A DNA stretch of 64,000 nt from an uncultured Kushneria sp. (GTDB lineage: Bacteria; Pseudomonadota; Gammaproteobacteria; Pseudomonadales; Halomonadaceae). The stretch lies in NCBI RefSeq assembly GCF_947497025.1, contig NZ_CANMFC010000003.1, positions 124,001-188,000 on the forward strand. Reading direction: 5' to 3'. The notes under the pieces were generated by a model that made no database searches, was not told the DNA's origin, and saw only the letters and a list, made by a program, of their open reading frames with translations. A program made the position numbers and the translations under genes. Every line of letters begins with the position of its first letter. The stretch's first letter is position 1. Below are positions 11,251 to 20,678 of this stretch, piece after piece.

Positions 11251-13209
11251 TCAGGCAGGGCGTGCCACCAGCGAACGCGTCTCTTCACGAGCTTCGATCA
11301 GCACGACGTTCAGGACGTCACCCAGTCGATAGCGCAGTTCGCCGCCAATGTTGATCAAACCTTCCTTGTCATCAATGGCCACAGCGTCACGATCGGTATG
11401 CAGCATGGAGGCGGGCACAAAGGCCGAGGCGCCATTGGCTGACAGACGAACGCGAAGACCACCGCGGCGGATATCAACGATTTCGCCTTCAAAGGTGGTC
11501 TCGCTGGCGACGGCATCGGTCAGGTAGCGAACGTAGAGCCAGTCCTTGACGTCGCGTTCTGCCATGCGGTTCAGGCGTCGGCGCTCGCTCAGGTGATCAG
11601 TCACCGACACATCGGTCGCCTTGTCATGCTCGGCGTCGCCGCGCAGTACCTGCTTGATCAGGCGGTGATTGATCATGTCGCCGTATTTACGGATCGGGGA
11701 GGTCCAGGTGGCATAGGCCGGCAGACCCATGCCGAAGTGCGGTCCCGGTTCACTCTGCATGACGCTGTAGCCCTGGAAGCGGCGAAGGCGGGCATCAAGC
11801 CAGGCATCCTTGCGCTCATCGAGCTGATGACGAAGTGCGCGCCAGGCCGCAATATCGTTGAACTGCTCCGGAGTGGCCTCGACCGACTGGCTGGCCAGAA
11901 ATGCCTGGGCCTGTTCGGCCTTTTCAGTGGCAATGCCCTGATGCACATTGAAGATGCCGTGGCCGACGTGCTTGCTGAGCAGGTTGGCGCAGCAGACATT
12001 GGCGGCAATCATGGCTTCTTCCACCATGCGATGACCGATACGACGCTCTTCCGTGACGATATCCAGCACGTTGCCGGTCTCATCAAGCTTGAAGACATAG
12101 TCGGGACGGTCACCAAAGACCAGCGCATGCTGCTGACGCCAGGTCTGGCGTGCTTTGGTCAATCCGGCCAAAGCCTTGATCTGCGCCTCGCCCTGTTCAA
12201 AGTCCGGCGTCCATGACGGCGTCGTACCGGCTTCGAGCGCCTCGATATAATCAGAGACCTGCTCGTAGTTCAGACGGGCCTTTGAGCTCACGGTGGCGGC
12301 CTCAAAGTGATACTCACCGATCACGCCATCAGCACCGACTTCAAGCGTGCAGACCAGCGCAGGACGGTTTTCGTCCTGTTTGAGCGAACACAGGTCATCG
12401 GCCAGCGGCTCGGGCAGCATGGTCACGTTCTGGCCCGGCAGATAGACGGTGAAGGCACGCTGACGTGCTTCCTGGTCGACCCTGTCGCCCTGCTCGACAT
12501 AGGCCGTGGGGTCGGCAATGGCGACCTTCATGCGGAAGCGGCCGTCGTCCAGCGCCTCAACGCTGAGTGCGTCGTCCATGTCGGTCGTGGTGGCATTGTC
12601 GATGGTAAAAAAAGCCACATCGGTCAGATCACGACGTTCCAGACCTTCTTCGCGCAGGGGCCAGTCATTACCGGCTTCCGGCGAAGCCTGCTCCAGCGCA
12701 TGACGTGCCAGGGTCACGCGCCATGGCACTGACGGATGTGAGCCTTCTGCAATGACGTCATCGATCTGGACAAAAAAACCGCGATCGTTTTCACGCAGCG
12801 GATGACGCAGCAGGTGGGCCACTACCCAGTCGCCTTCATTGAGCGTGTTCTCCTCGATACTGCGATGAGTGCGGGCACGCAGCGCTATATTGATGGAGGG
12901 ATGATCAGGAACGACAGAAAGACGCCCGTCACGCTTTTTGACGCGACCGATGAAGCGGCCGAGGCCGGCTTCAATCAGGCTTTCCGGCTCGACACTCTTG
13001 CGTTCTTTCTCCTCGTTGAGCACGGCTTCGACACGATCACCGTGTACGACCTGCTTCATGGCGGGGGGCGGCACGAAAAAGGACTGGCCGTCGTCGGTTT
13101 CCAAAAAACCGTAACCCTTGTCGGTGGCCTTGATCACACCGGTCACACGGGGTGTTTTTTCACGGATATTTTGCTTGAGCTGGGCGAGCTGGCTGTTGTT
13201 CGAGAGCAT
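11251..13209 (-). CDS. rnb: Exoribonuclease II / RNB-domain ribonuclease
   Basis: RNB domain (FFTIDNATTTDMDDALSVE, MLPEPLADDLCSLKQDENRPAL), S1 at C-terminus; start set at MLSNNSQLAQLK. Confidence 0.9.
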   Translation of the reverse strand: MLSNNSQLAQLKQNIREKTPRVTGVIKATDKGYGFLETDDGQSFFVPPPAMKQVVHGDRVEAVLNEEKERKSVEPESLIEAGLGRFIGRVKKRDGRLSVVPDHPSINIALRARTHRSIEENTLNEGDWVVAHLLRHPLRENDRGFFVQIDDVIAEGSHPSVPWRVTLARHALEQASPEAGNDWPLREEGLERRDLTDVAFFTIDNATTTDMDDALSVEALDDGRFRMKVAIADPTAYVEQGDRVDQEARQRAFTVYLPGQNVTMLPEPLADDLCSLKQDENRPALVCTLEVGADGVIGEYHFEAATVSSKARLNYEQVSDYIEALEAGTTPSWTPDFEQGEAQIKALAGLTKARQTWRQQHALVFGDRPDYVFKLDETGNVLDIVTEERRIGHRMVEEAMIAANVCCANLLSKHVGHGIFNVHQGIATEKAEQAQAFLASQSVEATPEQFNDIAAWRALRHQLDERKDAWLDARLRRFQGYSVMQSEPGPHFGMGLPAYATWTSPIRKYGDMINHRLIKQVLRGDAEHDKATDVSVTDHLSERRRLNRMAERDVKDWLYVRYLTDAVASETTFEGEIVDIRRGGLRVRLSANGASAFVPASMLHTDRDAVAIDDKEGLINIGGELRYRLGDVLNVVLIEAREETRSLVARPA

Positions 13210-13309
13210 CTCGTTAATCGGTTGGGGAATCGGGGGCCCACTATAAGGCCTCATACGACCCGGTGAAAGAGGCACCCTGACCACCGGGTGGTGGCAGGGG
13301 AGGCACGGA

Positions 13310-13942
13310 TTATCCCAGCACCTGTTCGATGGGCCGATTGCCATCGAGCAAAACGATCTCGGTGGGGGCGGGCGTATGGCGTTCCAGCAGGGTCAAAAGC
13401 GCCGTGGCGACGTTGTCTCGTGAGACGTCTCCGGTAGCGGCCTGTTCTGCATCGGTTTCGATGTGATCGCTGCCGGTGTCGTCGCTGAGTCGGCCCGGAC
13501 GCAAAATGACATGCTCAAGGCCTGAAGACTGCAGATAGGCATCGGCGGCGCGCTTGGCAACCAGATAGGGTTTGAGCTTTTCCGGACCTTCAAGCGGGTC
13601 GACATGCAGGGTGCTGACCATGAAAAAGCGCCGGATTCCGTGTTCTCTTGCAAGGTCGATGGCACGCATCGCGCCATTGAGATCCACCATCAGCGTATGG
13701 TCCAGGCCGGTCGAGGCGCCGGAGCCGGCAGTAAAGACCACCTGGTCGCAGTCTTCAAACGCATGGGCCATTTCGCCGGTCAAATCGCCCGTGATGGTGT
13801 CAACGCCGAGCGACTCAAAAAACGCCTTTTGCTGCTCATCGCGCACCATGGCGCGAACCGGGTGACCGCGGCGGGCGGCCTGCTCGCAAAGACGACGACC
13901 AATCTTGCCGTTGGCGCCAATGATCAATGTGGTCATTACCAA
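13310..13942 (-). CDS. NAD(P)-binding atypical SDR (NmrA/YtfG-like)
   Basis: TTLIIGANGKIGRRLCEQAARRGHPVRAMVRD Rossmann motif. Confidence 0.85.
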   Translation of the reverse strand: MVMTTLIIGANGKIGRRLCEQAARRGHPVRAMVRDEQQKAFFESLGVDTITGDLTGEMAHAFEDCDQVVFTAGSGASTGLDHTLMVDLNGAMRAIDLAREHGIRRFFMVSTLHVDPLEGPEKLKPYLVAKRAADAYLQSSGLEHVILRPGRLSDDTGSDHIETDAEQAATGDVSRDNVATALLTLLERHTPAPTEIVLLDGNRPIEQVLG

Positions 13943-13960
13943 TACCTCTTGTCTGAAGAC

Positions 13961-14010
13961 CTTGATTGAAGACAGTGCAGCGCTGCTTGATTGAAGACAA
14001 TGCAGCGCTG
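13961..14010. repeat. Two tandem copies of a 25-bp unit in the divergent SDR/nagA intergenic region
   Basis: CTTGATTGAAGACAGTGCAGCGCTG then CTTGATTGAAGACAATGCAGCGCTG (one mismatch), directly abutting. Confidence 0.95.
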
Positions 14011-14107
14011 AAGATATGACGGTATTGAATTGGGGTGTCGTGAAGGAATATCAATCAGGACACTTTCAATGAGGCGGGCCACGCATGGGCAGACAGGGAA
14101 ACGGGCG

Positions 14108-15226
14108 ATGACACTGGAAGGCAACATACTGACGCCGGAAGGGTGGTTCAAGGGCGAGCTGACGTTCCGGCAAGGCCGGATCGCCGGGATCAGCGGGACA
14201 CCGGTGGATCCTGAAGACCCGGTGGATCCTGAAGACAATGATGCGCCGCGAATCATCCCGGGGTTTATCGATCTGCACGTTCATGGTGGCGGTGGAGCGG
14301 ATCTGATGGAAGGTGGCGACGCGCTGGCCGTGCTGGCCCGCACGCATGCCCGATTTGGCACCACAAGCCTTCTGGGCACCAGCATGACGGCCTCCCGGGA
14401 GGCACTTTTACAGGCCTTTCGTGATGCCGGAAGTGTCATGGCCACGCCGCCTGCTCGGGCAGCCGACATTCTGGGTATTCACCTTGAAGGACCCTTCATC
14501 AGTCCAGACATGCTGGGTGCCCAGCCACCTCACGCCCGCCCGGGAACGCTTGAAGCGTTTGACGAGCTTGATGCGCTGGCGCCCATTCGTGTCATTACCA
14601 TGGCGTCGGAAATCGAGGGGCACATGGCCTTGATCGAGGCGCTGGCCGCCCGCGGCGTCAGGGTCCAGCTGGGGCACACGGCCGCCACGCATGATCAGTG
14701 TGTCGAGGCGCTTCATCTCGGTGCCAGGGGCTTTACCCACCTTTATAACGCCATGGGCGGGCTGCATCATCGCGCGCCCGGCGTCGTGGGCGCGGCACTG
14801 GCACACGCCGACTACGCCGAACTGATCGGGGATCTGATTCATGTCGAGCCCGGCGCTCTGCTGGCCGCGCGCCGTGCCATACCGCATCTTTATGTGGTCA
14901 CCGACGCCACGGCAGCGGCAGGCATGCCCGATGGCGAATATCGCCTGGGCGAGCACCGGGTCTTCAAGCACGGTGACAGCGTACGTCTGGCCGATGGCGG
15001 GCTGGCCGGCAGCGCCCTGACCATGGATGTGGCGCTGCGCAATCTGACCGGGCTCGGGCTCACGCTTGCAGAAGCCTCCCAGCGCCTGTCGCTGTGGCCG
15101 GCGCGCTATCTGGGGTTAAATGATCGCGGGATGCTCGCGCCGGGCTGTCGCGCCGATATTGTAACGCTCTCTTCAAACCTTGATGTCGAACAGGTGTGGG
15201 TTGCCGGGTGTCCGGTGATCGAATGA
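14108..15226 (+). CDS. nagA: N-acetylglucosamine-6-phosphate deacetylase
   Basis: PGFIDLHVHGGGGADLMEGG, HLEGPFIS, GHTAATHDQ, THLYNAMGGLHHRAPG, VTDATAAAGMPDGEY. Confidence 0.94.
   Translation: MTLEGNILTPEGWFKGELTFRQGRIAGISGTPVDPEDPVDPEDNDAPRIIPGFIDLHVHGGGGADLMEGGDALAVLARTHARFGTTSLLGTSMTASREALLQAFRDAGSVMATPPARAADILGIHLEGPFISPDMLGAQPPHARPGTLEAFDELDALAPIRVITMASEIEGHMALIEALAARGVRVQLGHTAATHDQCVEALHLGARGFTHLYNAMGGLHHRAPGVVGAALAHADYAELIGDLIHVEPGALLAARRAIPHLYVVTDATAAAGMPDGEYRLGEHRVFKHGDSVRLADGGLAGSALTMDVALRNLTGLGLTLAEASQRLSLWPARYLGLNDRGMLAPGCRADIVTLSSNLDVEQVWVAGCPVIE
14201..14236. repeat. Perfect 18-bp in-frame tandem duplication within nagA
   Basis: CCGGTGGATCCTGAAGAC x2, encoding PVDPED-PVDPED. 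Confidence 0.95.
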
Positions 15227-15275
15227 CCTGCCCGGCGGTTTATCCTTTTTGCGACCCTGAAACCGGAGAGTGATC

Positions 15276-16295
15276 ATGTCCCTGATGCGCGACGAGGCGC
15301 TGAGTGCACCACAACGCATTGCCGAGCAGTGGCGTGTCAATCGCGACACCATGGCGCAGCTGGGCGAGGTACTGCGTCATCGACCCCTGCATGACGCCAT
15401 GACCGTGGCGCGCGGCAGCTCCGATCACGCGGCCGCCTATTTTGCCCGACTGATGATGCAGATGACCGGCCGGCCCTGTGCGTCTTTGCCGCTGTCGCTG
15501 TGCACGCTGGATGATACCGTCTGGCAGGTCGAACATACCCTGGCGCTGGCCGTGTCACAGTCGGGGCGCAGCCCTGATCTGATCGAGGCGCAAAAGGCCC
15601 TGAAAAGTGGTGGAGCCCTGAGCCTTGCCATGGTCAATGCCATGGATTCGCCGCTGGCCCACGGCGCCGATCATGTGATCGACCTACAGGCCGGGGAAGA
15701 AAAAAGCGTGGCCGCCACCAAAAGCTTTCTGGCCACGCTCTCGGCCAGTGCCTCGGTAATGGCGCACTGGCAGCAGGACCACGCTCTGCTGGAAGGGCTG
15801 GCCGCGCTGCCCGAGTCACTGGCACAGGCCTGTCGCCATGAGTGGGACTTCGGCGTAGAGGCGTTGCGTGATGTGGACAAGCTTTTGGTCATCGGCCGCG
15901 GCGCCGGTCTGCCGATCGCTCAGGAAGCGGCGCTCAAGTTCAAGGAAACCTGCGTGATTCAGGCCGAAGCCTTCAGCGGTGCCGAGGTGCAGCACGGGCC
16001 GATGGCGCTGGTGGGGCGCGACTATTCCGTGCTGATTCTGGCGCCAAAGGGTAATGCGCAGAAGGGACTTGTGGCGCTTGCCGACACCTTTCGCGCGCGC
16101 GGGGCGCGAGTGCTGCTGGCGGCCGATGCCTCGGTAGCCTCGCGAGACCTCACCGTGGCCGACGCGCCGCACGAGGCCCTGGCGCCCCTTTGTGCCATTC
16201 AGAGCTTTTATTTAATGATTGAGGCACTGTCGCGGGTAACAGGGCATGATCCCGACCGCCCCGAATTTCTTGACAAGGTCACTCAGACGCGCTGA
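15276..16295 (+). CDS. SIS-domain glucosamine-6-phosphate deaminase (NagB-II type)
   Basis: GlmS-like sugar isomerase domains (ARGSSDHAAAYFARL, SQSGRSPDLIEA, GAEVQHGPMALV) without a glutaminase domain; located in a nag operon. Confidence 0.85.
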   Translation: MSLMRDEALSAPQRIAEQWRVNRDTMAQLGEVLRHRPLHDAMTVARGSSDHAAAYFARLMMQMTGRPCASLPLSLCTLDDTVWQVEHTLALAVSQSGRSPDLIEAQKALKSGGALSLAMVNAMDSPLAHGADHVIDLQAGEEKSVAATKSFLATLSASASVMAHWQQDHALLEGLAALPESLAQACRHEWDFGVEALRDVDKLLVIGRGAGLPIAQEAALKFKETCVIQAEAFSGAEVQHGPMALVGRDYSVLILAPKGNAQKGLVALADTFRARGARVLLAADASVASRDLTVADAPHEALAPLCAIQSFYLMIEALSRVTGHDPDRPEFLDKVTQTR

Positions 16296-16363
16296 AGGCG
16301 TGTCGGTGTGAACCAACTGACAGGACGGCCATGACGCCATGACAATGACAACAGGACCCTCTC

Positions 16364-18982
16364 ATGTCCGAGACTGCTGATCCGACGCCTGCGCAGACGC
16401 TGCTGCATGCGCCCCTGAAAGCGGTGCTGGTGCCGCTTGATCAGGTCCCCGATCCCGTGTTTGCCCAGCAGACCATGGGACCGGGCATTGCGATGGAACC
16501 GCTGGAGTCGCAGCTGTTCGCCCCCTGTGACGGCGAGGTGGTGCATCTGGCACGCACGCGCCATGCCCTGACGCTCAAGACCGATCAGGGTTGCGATATT
16601 CTGATTCACCTTGGGCTGGATACCGTGGACCTGGAAGGTGAGGGCATCACCGTACATGTAGCCCCGGGCGATCGCGTCCAGCGTGGCGATCTGTTGTGGG
16701 ATTTCGATGCGGATCTTCTGGCCTGCCGGGCATTGAGCCTGATCACGCCGCTGGTCGTGACCAGCAATGATCAATGGCGCTGTGAGCTTGAGAAGGCAAC
16801 ACCCGGCAGTGTGATCGAGCGCGGCGCACCGCTGATGACGCTTGTGGCGCTGTCTGCAAGCGCATCTTCCGGTATGGCGGAGGGCGCCAACAATGAATAC
16901 CGCGAGCAGGTCACGCTGGCGCTGGCCGCCGGGTTGCACGCGCGTCCGGCAGCGCGTCTGCGCGGCATTGCCCGACAGTATGATTGTACCCTCGTGCTTG
17001 AGCGCGGCGAGCATCAGGCCGACGCCGCCAGTCTGACAGCGTTGATGGGGCTCTCCCTGCGTCATGGCGATACGCTGGCCATCATTGCGCGTGGCTCCAA
17101 TGCTGCCGCCGCTCTGGGTGAGGCCGCCGCGCTCTTGACCACGCCGGAAGCCGTCGAGAATGATCCCGTTCATGGCGGGCAGACTGATGAGGCGCCAGCG
17201 GCAGTGCCCACCGGCAATGACACTACCGCCTATGGGCTGATGGCCAGTCCGGGCCTCGCCGTGGGTCCGCTGGTGCGCCTTGAGCGTTCCCGCATTGAGA
17301 TCAATGCTGAGCGTGAAGAAAGTGCCGAGGCCGCCGAGCGACAGCTGGCGGAAGCCATCAATGCGCTCAACGACACACTGATCAACGACATCAAGCAGGC
17401 ACGGGAGCACGGGCGTCGCGAAGAGGCCGATATTCTGGAAGCGCATCAGGCCTGGCTGGATGACCCGGCCCTGCGGGAGGAGAGCCTGGCGCATATCCAG
17501 GCCGGGCGCAGCGCTGCCTTTGCCTGGCGAGAGGTGCTGGAAAGCCGCGCCAGGACGCTTCGTCAGAGTGAGAACCGACTGCTGGCCGCGCGTGCCGATG
17601 ACCTGCGTGATTTACAGGAGCGGCTGGTCGCGCTGCTGGTGCCGCACGCCGCAGCAGCCAGTCATGTCGAGATGGCACCGGGTGCCATCGTGGTGGCCGA
17701 GGAGATCACGCCTTCGCAGTTGCTGGCGCTGGATCGCGTGGCACCTGCCGGCCTCTGTCTGGCCGGTGGGGGCACGACCTCGCACGTGGCACTGCTGGCG
17801 CGGGCTCGCGGCCTGCCCTGTCTGGCCGCCATGGGCGCCGGGCTCATGGCGGCCCTGGGCCACCATGAAGGGGCCACCGCCATTCTGGATGCGCAAAAGG
17901 GGTCGTTGACCTTCAGGCCAACGCCGGATCAGCTGGATGACGCACGCGAGCAGGTCGAGCAGGCACAGACGAGGGCCATGGCCGAGCGCGCGGTCGCCCA
18001 TGAGTCAGCTCGCACGCAGGACAACGCAATGATCGAGGTCTGTGCCAACGTTGCAGACCCCGAAGAAGCCCGCCTGGCCCATGAGGCCGGCGCCGATGGA
18101 ATCGGGCTGATGCGCAGCGAGTTCCTGTTCATGGCACGCAAGCAGGCGCCGGATCAGGAAACACAGCGCGAGATCTACCAGCAGGCGCTGGACAGTATGG
18201 GGTCCCATTCGGTCATTATCCGCACGCTGGATATCGGCGCCGACAAGCAGCTCGATTATCTCTCGCTGCCCCGTGTGCCCAATCCGGCGCTGGGCACGCG
18301 CGGCGTACGTTTAATGACGCGCCATCAGGCGCTGCTGGACGTTCAGCTCCGTGCGCTGTTATCGGTCAGGCCGTTGGACCGCCTGCGTATCATGGTGCCC
18401 ATGGTGACCGAGGCCGCTGAACTGGTGGCCGTGCGCGAGCGTATCGAGGCCCTGGCCCGTGAAATGAATCTTGAGGAGCGGCCCGAACTGGGGGCGATGA
18501 TCGAGGTCCCTGCCGCCGCCCTGTGTGCTGACCGGATCGCGCGCGTGGCGGATTTTCTCTCCATTGGCACCAATGACCTGACCCAGTACACCCTGGCCAT
18601 GGACCGGGAGGACCCTGACCTGGCCGGTCGCGCCGATGTACTGCACCCCGCGGTTCTGCGATTGATCGACATGACCGTGAAGGGCGCCTCCGGTCACCGT
18701 TGTCCGGTGGGGGTGTGCGGTGCCGCAGCGGGCGACCCGCAGGCCTGGGCGGCGCTGGTGGCGCTCGGCGTGGACGAGCTTTCAGTGGAGCCGGCGCGTG
18801 TGGCTGCCATCAAGGCCGGTATTCGATGGCTGGACCGCGCGGCCCTGGCCCGCCGGCTGCGCGAATGGCTCGATGACGCCATTGACAGTGTCACTCTGCG
18901 ACAGCGCCTGGAACAGTGGTTGAGCGAGCAGGCATCGACCTCTACAACAATCCATCAGGGAGCACCACGCAATGCGATTTGA
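16364..18982 (+). CDS. nagF: PTS EIIA(Glc)-HPr-Enzyme I fusion protein
   Basis: EIIA (LIHLGLDTVDLEGEGI), HPr (AGLHARPAARL), EI (GGTTSHVALLARARGLPCL, IGLMRSEFLFM, SIGTNDLTQYTLAMDRE). Confidence 0.92.
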   Translation: MSETADPTPAQTLLHAPLKAVLVPLDQVPDPVFAQQTMGPGIAMEPLESQLFAPCDGEVVHLARTRHALTLKTDQGCDILIHLGLDTVDLEGEGITVHVAPGDRVQRGDLLWDFDADLLACRALSLITPLVVTSNDQWRCELEKATPGSVIERGAPLMTLVALSASASSGMAEGANNEYREQVTLALAAGLHARPAARLRGIARQYDCTLVLERGEHQADAASLTALMGLSLRHGDTLAIIARGSNAAAALGEAAALLTTPEAVENDPVHGGQTDEAPAAVPTGNDTTAYGLMASPGLAVGPLVRLERSRIEINAEREESAEAAERQLAEAINALNDTLINDIKQAREHGRREEADILEAHQAWLDDPALREESLAHIQAGRSAAFAWREVLESRARTLRQSENRLLAARADDLRDLQERLVALLVPHAAAASHVEMAPGAIVVAEEITPSQLLALDRVAPAGLCLAGGGTTSHVALLARARGLPCLAAMGAGLMAALGHHEGATAILDAQKGSLTFRPTPDQLDDAREQVEQAQTRAMAERAVAHESARTQDNAMIEVCANVADPEEARLAHEAGADGIGLMRSEFLFMARKQAPDQETQREIYQQALDSMGSHSVIIRTLDIGADKQLDYLSLPRVPNPALGTRGVRLMTRHQALLDVQLRALLSVRPLDRLRIMVPMVTEAAELVAVRERIEALAREMNLEERPELGAMIEVPAAALCADRIARVADFLSIGTNDLTQYTLAMDREDPDLAGRADVLHPAVLRLIDMTVKGASGHRCPVGVCGAAAGDPQAWAALVALGVDELSVEPARVAAIKAGIRWLDRAALARRLREWLDDAIDSVTLRQRLEQWLSEQASTSTTIHQGAPRNAI

Positions 18983-20678
18983 TCCCATGGGGGCGCTTCA
19001 GCAGCTCGGACGTTCCCTGATGCTGCCGATTGCGGTATTGCCCATTGCCGGGCTTTTGTTGCGCATGGGCCAGCCCGATCTGCTGGACATTGCCTTCATT
19101 GCCCAGGCCGGCAATGCCATCTTTGAACATCTGCCGTTGATCTTTGCCATTGGTGTGGCGGTAGGGATTGCCGATGACAGCAATGGGGCTGCGGGCCTGG
19201 CGGGGGCGATCGGCTACCTGGTCATTACCGCGGTACTTGAAGCGCTCAATCCCGACATCAATATGGGGGTGCTGGCCGGCATTATCGCAGGTGTGGTGGC
19301 CGGGCTCTGGTACAACCGCTGCAAGAACATTGCGCTGCCCGATTATCTGGCCTTTTTTGCCGGGCGGCGCTTTATTCCGATCGTGACCGGGCTGACGGCG
19401 CTGGCGCTGGGGTGGGGACTTGGCTGGGTCTGGCCGCCGGTTCAAAACGCCATCGATCAGAGCGGGCAGTGGATGATCGATTCCGGCGAACTGGGGCTTT
19501 TTGTCTATGGCACGCTCAACCGGCTTTTGATCGTGACCGGGCTGCATCACGTGCTCAACTCGCTGGTGTGGTTTGTCTTTGGCAACTATGAAGGCGCCAC
19601 CGGTGATCTTCACCGGTTCTTTGCCGGCGACCCGAACGCCGGCAGCTTCATGACCGGATTTTTTCCGGTGATGATGTTCGGCCTGCCGGCGGCAGCACTG
19701 GCGATGTATCACACCGCTGCAAGGGATCAGCGCGCCCGGGTGGGTGGCATGCTCTTTTCGCTGGCCCTGACCGCCTTTCTGACCGGTATCACCGAGCCGC
19801 TGGAATTTACCTTTATCTTCCTTGCGCCTGCGCTATATGCCGTGCATGCGCTGCTCACCGGCGTGTCGATGGCGCTGATGAGCTGGCTGGGGGTAAAGCT
19901 GGGCTTTACCTTCTCGGCCGGCACCTTTGACTATCTGCTCTCCTATGGTCTTTCCAGTCGCGGTTGGCTGCTGATCCCGGTCGGGCTTTTGTACGCAGTG
20001 CTCTATTACATGATCTTTCGCTGGGCCATCGTGCGCTTTGATCTCAAAACGCCGGGGCGTGAACCCATGAGCCAGACGGCAGCGCCTGAAGAAGGGGAAG
20101 TGCAGGCACGCGGCCCGGCCTTCGTCACGGCACTGGGCGGCGGTGACAATCTGACCTCGGTCGGGGCCTGTACCACGCGACTGAGACTGGTGGTTCAGGA
20201 CGTTGAGCAGATTGATGAGGCCGCGCTCAAGGGGCTGGGTGCCCGAGGCGTGCTCAGGCTCAAGGGGGGGCACCTGCAGGTGGTCATGGGACCGATTGCC
20301 GATGGCGTGGCCGAGGATATCCGTACGGCACTGAAAGCGCGCGGCAAGCCGGTGCAAACGCCGGATATCGCACGAACCATGGCGCCGGCGGCCGAGCAGG
20401 AAAGGTCCGGACAGAGCGCCCTGAAGGATGCAGACCTGTCCCGCTGGCTCGAAGCGCTCGGGGGCGTTAATAATCTTCGCCGCAGCGAGCTGGTGGCGCT
20501 GTCGCGCGTGCGTCTTGAGATCAGCGAACCGTCACATCTTGACCACGACGCCCTGTCATCGCTGGGTGCCGCGGGCGTACAGCGCATCGGTGATCATTGC
20601 CTGCATCTGATTCTGGGCGAGCAGGCCTGGATTGTGGCGCAGCAGCTCCAGGCGGAGATTCAGCGCGATGGCCGCTGA
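18972..20678 (+). CDS. nagE: PTS N-acetylglucosamine transporter EIIC-EIIB with an additional C-terminal EIIB-like domain
   Basis: EIIC (MLPIAVLPIAGLLLRMG, GITEPLEFTFIFLAP), EIIB (DNLTSVGACTTRLRL), then second EIIB-like segment (NNLRRSELVALSRVRLEI). Confidence 0.9.
   Translation: MRFDPMGALQQLGRSLMLPIAVLPIAGLLLRMGQPDLLDIAFIAQAGNAIFEHLPLIFAIGVAVGIADDSNGAAGLAGAIGYLVITAVLEALNPDINMGVLAGIIAGVVAGLWYNRCKNIALPDYLAFFAGRRFIPIVTGLTALALGWGLGWVWPPVQNAIDQSGQWMIDSGELGLFVYGTLNRLLIVTGLHHVLNSLVWFVFGNYEGATGDLHRFFAGDPNAGSFMTGFFPVMMFGLPAAALAMYHTAARDQRARVGGMLFSLALTAFLTGITEPLEFTFIFLAPALYAVHALLTGVSMALMSWLGVKLGFTFSAGTFDYLLSYGLSSRGWLLIPVGLLYAVLYYMIFRWAIVRFDLKTPGREPMSQTAAPEEGEVQARGPAFVTALGGGDNLTSVGACTTRLRLVVQDVEQIDEAALKGLGARGVLRLKGGHLQVVMGPIADGVAEDIRTALKARGKPVQTPDIARTMAPAAEQERSGQSALKDADLSRWLEALGGVNNLRRSELVALSRVRLEISEPSHLDHDALSSLGAAGVQRIGDHCLHLILGEQAWIVAQQLQAEIQRDGR

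Noticed and set aside
16283-17494. 403-aa minus-strand ORF antisense to the EIIA-HPr-EI fusion
   Set aside because: Shadow ORF; sense frame has continuous PTS domain motifs.
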